A stretch of 64,000 bases of DNA from NCBI RefSeq assembly GCF_029892285.1, contig NZ_JARXVM010000003.1, positions 124,001 through 188,000 of the forward strand, in the 5' to 3' direction. Position 1 is the stretch's first letter. The number at the start of each line of letters is the position of its first letter. Position numbers and translations under genes: made by a program. This DNA is from Rhizobium sp. SG_E_25_P2 (GTDB taxonomy: Bacteria > Pseudomonadota > Alphaproteobacteria > Rhizobiales > Rhizobiaceae). A model generated the notes under the pieces. It searched no databases, was not told the origin of the DNA, and worked only from the letters and a program-made list of their open reading frames with translations. This document shows positions 60,755-64,000 of the stretch, piece after piece.

Positions 60755-60835
60755 TGCTCGTAGATGCGTCGAAATTTTCGATCCTCCGCCGCTGCACGAG
60801 GCGACGCAGCCGATCTATGCAAGACAGGGAGTGAC

Positions 60836-62488
60836 ATGAGCACATCAGCAGATCTTATCCTCACCGACGGGCGCATCTACACCGCCGACGCCAAGGGCTC
60901 CTGGGCCGAGGCGATCGCAGTACGCGGCGGCCGAATTCTAGCTGTCGGCGCATATGCCGAAATAGCGCCATTGCGCGGACCGCACACCGAGTTCGTCGGT
61001 CTTGCCGGTCGCATGGTCATGCCGGGCTTCATCGATGTGCACAATCATATTCTGATGGCCGGGCAGTCGGCGTTATACGAAATGCAGTTTTCCTATGCCG
61101 CCACGCTCGAAGAGATCTGTGACCATGTCTGCCGACAGGCCGAAAAAACGCCTGTCGGACAATGGGTGATCGGCAACGCCTGGGGCGCGGACATGATCAC
61201 GACCCTTAACAGGGATAGTTCCCTCGCTCGGCTGGACGCTGCAAGCCCGCACCATCCGGTGATGCTACGCGACGAGACCATGCACAATAGATGGGTCAAT
61301 TCGGCAGCGATGCACGCACTTGGTATTGGCCAAACGACGAAAGCGCCCCCGCAAGGTTCGTTCGGCCGCGATCCCGAGAGTGGCCGACTGACGGGCCTCC
61401 TCATTGAGGCTGCGTCCGGCATGGCGGAATTCGCCGCTGATCAGGCATTTTCCGAAGACATGCGCATCGCGGCAATCAAACGGGCCGTGGAGATTGCAAA
61501 TTCGCTGGGCATAACCGGTTTTCAGGAAGCGGCGACCGCCTTGCCGATCCTCAAAGCGCTCGCAGCGCTCGACCGGGCAAGCAACCTTACCGCCTGGGCG
61601 GTCGGCTCGCTGCCGCTTGTGCCGCCGGGCTTCCTTTTCGGGGAAACCGGCGACGCGCTTCTGGCCGTGCGCGACGAGTATCGGACGCCCCATGTCCACC
61701 CCTCCTTCACCAAACTGTTTCTCGACGGCGTGCCGGGCGCGCGGACAGCAGCGTTCCACGAAGCCTACGTTCCGGATAGCGCTCATCCGCACGGCAATCG
61801 CGGAGATCTACTCATCGACATGCCCGACCTGATCCGGATGATCGACAAGTCCGAAAAGCTCGGCATGGGGCTCAAGGTTCATTGCACGGGAGACCGCGCG
61901 GTGACGATCATGCTCGACGCCGTCGAAGTGGTGCGCCATTTCAACGGACCGGCGATTGTCCGCCATCAAATCGCCCATGCGAGCTATGTTCGACCGGACG
62001 ACATAGCACGTTTCGCCAAACTCGGCGTCGTCGCCGATCTTTGCCCGATGATGTGGTTCCCGACAGCCTTTCTTGAAAGCCACAAGGAAGTTCTCGGGGA
62101 GGAACGCGCCACCCGTTTCTGGCCGATCGCGGCGCTTCGAGAAAGCGGCGCGTTGATTGCCGGCGGATCGGATTGGCCGGTGGTGCCGCTGCCCAATCCC
62201 TGGATCGGCATCGAAGGCATGGTCACGCGACAAAATCCGTTTGGCGATTTCCCCGGCGTATCGCTTTGGGCGGATCAGGCGATCGATCTCGAAAGCGCAG
62301 TTCGCGCTTATACGATCAACCCCGCCGTCGCTATGGGCATCGATGCACTGACTGGTTCGCTTGAGCCTGGAAAATCAGCCGATTTGATCGTTCTGAATCA
62401 GAACGTTTTCGATGTCCCTGCCAACCAGATCGGTAAGACAACGATCCAAGCGACATATTTCGAAGGTCGCGTTGTCTATCAGGCCTGA
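60836..62488 (+). CDS. YtcJ-type amidohydrolase (amidohydrolase family 3)
   Basis: A 550-residue protein starting at ATG 60836 (GGGAG 6 bases upstream). Family blocks: ADLILTDGRIYTADAKGSWA, VMPGFIDVHNHILMAGQ (HxH), MGLKVHCTGDRAVTIMLDAV, VRHQIAHASYVRPDDIARFA and AGGSDWPVVPLPNPWIGIEG. Members hydrolyse amides such as formamides and N-acyl aryl compounds; many are uncharacterised. It is followed 53 bp later by a Liv-type importer, so the substrate or product is probably imported by it. Confidence 0.9.
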   Translation: MSTSADLILTDGRIYTADAKGSWAEAIAVRGGRILAVGAYAEIAPLRGPHTEFVGLAGRMVMPGFIDVHNHILMAGQSALYEMQFSYAATLEEICDHVCRQAEKTPVGQWVIGNAWGADMITTLNRDSSLARLDAASPHHPVMLRDETMHNRWVNSAAMHALGIGQTTKAPPQGSFGRDPESGRLTGLLIEAASGMAEFAADQAFSEDMRIAAIKRAVEIANSLGITGFQEAATALPILKALAALDRASNLTAWAVGSLPLVPPGFLFGETGDALLAVRDEYRTPHVHPSFTKLFLDGVPGARTAAFHEAYVPDSAHPHGNRGDLLIDMPDLIRMIDKSEKLGMGLKVHCTGDRAVTIMLDAVEVVRHFNGPAIVRHQIAHASYVRPDDIARFAKLGVVADLCPMMWFPTAFLESHKEVLGEERATRFWPIAALRESGALIAGGSDWPVVPLPNPWIGIEGMVTRQNPFGDFPGVSLWADQAIDLESAVRAYTINPAVAMGIDALTGSLEPGKSADLIVLNQNVFDVPANQIGKTTIQATYFEGRVVYQA

Positions 62489-62541
62489 TCGCGCTGAGAC
62501 CATACAAGACTGGGAAATCACACAAAAGGGGAAGCTGCACC

Positions 62542-63720
62542 ATGAAAACGATACTGTATATGGCGATAGCCGGTTCGATGGCTTGTTTCGGACTGTCGAG
62601 TGCATCAGCATCGGCTGCGCCGACTTGCGACGCCGGCCCGATCAAGATCGGCGCCATCTCCACGATCACTGGCATTGCCGACTTCTCGGACGCCCCAAAA
62701 GCGGCACAGGCGGTGTTTGACCAGATCAACGCGGCTGGCGGCGTCAATGGCTGCAGATTCGAATATTCGCTCGCCGACGACAAGGCCGATCCACAGGTGG
62801 CGGCGCAAGCCGCCCGCGACCTGATCGACAACAAGGAAATCTATGCGCTCGCCGGCGGCGCCAGCCTGCTCGACTGCGCGGTCAATGCCGGCGCCTATGC
62901 GAGAAACGGCGTGCTGTCGGTCCAGGGCGTGGGAGTGGATCCGCTCTGCTTCCATGCGCCGAGCGTCGCTCCGGTCAATGTTGGCCCCTATACGCTGACG
63001 ACGGTCATGCTCGACTATGCCACAAGGAACCTCAAAGCGCAGAAAGCCTGCGCCTTTATCGCCGTAATCGGCGGCACGCAGGAGGCCTACGCCGCCGCCG
63101 TGGCTGCGTGGGAAAAGCGTAGCGGCAAGAAGATCACGCTCGTCGACTGGACGTTGCCGTTGCAAGGCGATCTCACCCCCTATCTGATCAAGGCGCGCGA
63201 CGCAGGCTGTGATGCTGTTCTCACCAACCAAGTTGAGCCTGGCATCGTGCAATGGGTGAAGACGGCAGATGCTCAGAAAATCTTTGGCATCAACTGGATG
63301 TTCCTCGCACCAGGCTACACCGAGGGCGTCGCAAAGGCGCTCGCCGACAGCAAGCAACCGGTCTTCATCGGCACAGAATGGGAACCCTACACGGAAGCTG
63401 CCAGCGCGGCCAACAAGGACTGGGCGGCCACAATGGAAAAGGCAGGCCTACCCAAGACAGCCTTCTCGCAGGGCGGTTATATGGCGGCAAAGGTCATTGT
63501 CGATACGGTCGCCGGCATGGATGGAGAGGTCAACCGCCAAACGCTGACGGATGCGCTGAAGGCCGGCAAACTGCTCTCTTATCCGATTGCGGGAAGCCCC
63601 TACTTTTTCGGCGACGCCGCTGCCCATGCTCCGATGCAGGCTTCTAAAATCATGCAGTTGATCGACGGCAAGTGGACGGTGAAAACACCTGAATGGTTCA
63701 CGCTCACCAAGGCCAACTGA
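62542..63720 (+). CDS. Branched-chain-amino-acid-type ABC solute-binding protein
   Basis: A 392-residue periplasmic protein with a signal peptide ending SASAAPTC. The Peripla_BP_6 (LivK/AmiC-like) fold is shown by GPIKIGAISTITGIADFSDA, PKAAQAVFDQINAAGGVNGC and DDKADPQVAAQAARDLIDNK. Such proteins bind leucine-type amino acids, amides, urea or aromatics, so LivK specificity should not be assumed. AGGGGAAG precedes the ATG. A LivH-type permease follows 86 bp downstream. Confidence 0.9.
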   Translation: MKTILYMAIAGSMACFGLSSASASAAPTCDAGPIKIGAISTITGIADFSDAPKAAQAVFDQINAAGGVNGCRFEYSLADDKADPQVAAQAARDLIDNKEIYALAGGASLLDCAVNAGAYARNGVLSVQGVGVDPLCFHAPSVAPVNVGPYTLTTVMLDYATRNLKAQKACAFIAVIGGTQEAYAAAVAAWEKRSGKKITLVDWTLPLQGDLTPYLIKARDAGCDAVLTNQVEPGIVQWVKTADAQKIFGINWMFLAPGYTEGVAKALADSKQPVFIGTEWEPYTEAASAANKDWAATMEKAGLPKTAFSQGGYMAAKVIVDTVAGMDGEVNRQTLTDALKAGKLLSYPIAGSPYFFGDAAAHAPMQASKIMQLIDGKWTVKTPEWFTLTKAN

Positions 63721-63806
63721 CGAATATCCGGGCTGGGCGCACGAATGAGCCCATCCCGGATGCAGTTTTGGTCTCGATCACCACACGCTGCCTTCTGGAG
63801 CGCCAC

Positions 63807-64000
63807 ATGAATATCCTGTTTACAGCCGCCGTGGCTGGCCTTTCCGCCGGCGGAGCCTATGCAATCCTCGGGGTCTGCGCCGTATTCACCTTTCGTCTCG
63901 TCGCCGTTGTGAACTTCACGGGCGCAGCAATCGGCGCAGCTGGAACCTTCGCGATGGTCGGCCTTTTCGGTCTAGGCGCCCCACTTCACCTCGCGGTGAT
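63807..64000 (+). CDS. LivH-type ABC permease, partial
   Basis: The window ends inside this gene. The first 64 codons read MNILFTAAVAGLSAGGAYAI, LGVCAVFTFRLVAVVNFTGA and AIGAAGTFAMVGLF, the N-terminal helices of a LivH-family permease, including the conserved VVNFTGAAIGAAGTF (VNFAQGE-type) segment. CTGGAG lies 6 bases before the ATG. LivM, LivG and LivF genes are expected beyond the right edge. Confidence 0.88.
   Translation, partial: MNILFTAAVAGLSAGGAYAILGVCAVFTFRLVAVVNFTGAAIGAAGTFAMVGLFGLGAPLHLAV

Noticed and set aside
1-64000. CRISPR arrays, tRNA or rRNA genes
   Set aside because: I saw no regularly spaced repeats, cloverleaf candidates or rRNA-like stretches on reading the sequence.

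Overview
The window looks like part of a large repABC plasmid or chromid of a Rhizobiales (Hyphomicrobiales) alphaproteobacterium. The evidence is a complete repA-repB-repC replication and partition unit at 16.6-20.2 kb, two perfect 16-bp parS palindromes, a counter-transcribed RNA between repB and repC, high GC, dense ABC-importer operons with ATGA or TGATG gene overlaps, and a WGR-domain protein next to the replicator. I see no rRNA, tRNA, CRISPR array or conjugation genes. I cannot fix the genus.

Layout. 0.2-5.8 kb: a NarL-type two-component pair, a small EF-hand protein, a Cro/C1-type regulator and a Kef/YbaL-type cation:proton antiporter. 5.9-12.8 kb: an arabino-oligosaccharide module (solute-binding protein, two permeases, ATPase, GH51 arabinofuranosidase) with an unusually long ArsR-type regulator and TGAT-N3/4-ATCA candidate operators. 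12.9-15.8 kb: an amidase, then an Lrp-type regulator divergent from a non-canonical tryptophan-dioxygenase-like haem enzyme, with a perfect pair of 10-bp inverted half-sites between them. 15.8-20.2 kb: WGR protein and repABC.

20.2-28.6 kb: a LysR-controlled locus (creatininase-like hydrolase, NMT1/THI5-type importer, CodA-like amidohydrolase, FAD oxidoreductase, flavodoxin-fold reductase, RidA). A shared 36-bp operator-like sequence precedes both transcription units. 29.1-37.9 kb: siderophore uptake with FecI/FecR signalling, a TonB receptor carrying an STN domain, a FhuD-like protein, a double-length FhuB, and an exporter-fold ABC protein where a FhuC ATPase would be expected. 38 kb: a decayed tyrosine recombinase. 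38.8-48.6 kb: an Opp/Dpp-type importer with an M81 (MlrC-type) hydrolase, RpiR regulator, enolase-superfamily N-acylamino acid racemase-like enzyme and GNAT acyltransferase, which suggests catabolism of peptides or D-amino acids.

48.9-58.7 kb: a BMP-type (nucleoside-like) importer operon with two CodA-like amidohydrolases, a gamma-glutamyltransferase-family (YwrD/HpxW-like) hydrolase and a GntR regulator. It is bracketed by two inverted 204-bp remnants of an IS5-type transposase. 59.6-64 kb: a LuxR-type regulator, a perfect lux-box-like palindrome, a structured leader, a YtcJ-type amidohydrolase and the start of a branched-chain-amino-acid-type importer that runs off the right edge.

Overall this is a catabolic and nutrient-scavenging region. 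Most blocks pair one ABC importer with one or more C-N bond hydrolases and a dedicated regulator. Substrates are inferred only at class level.
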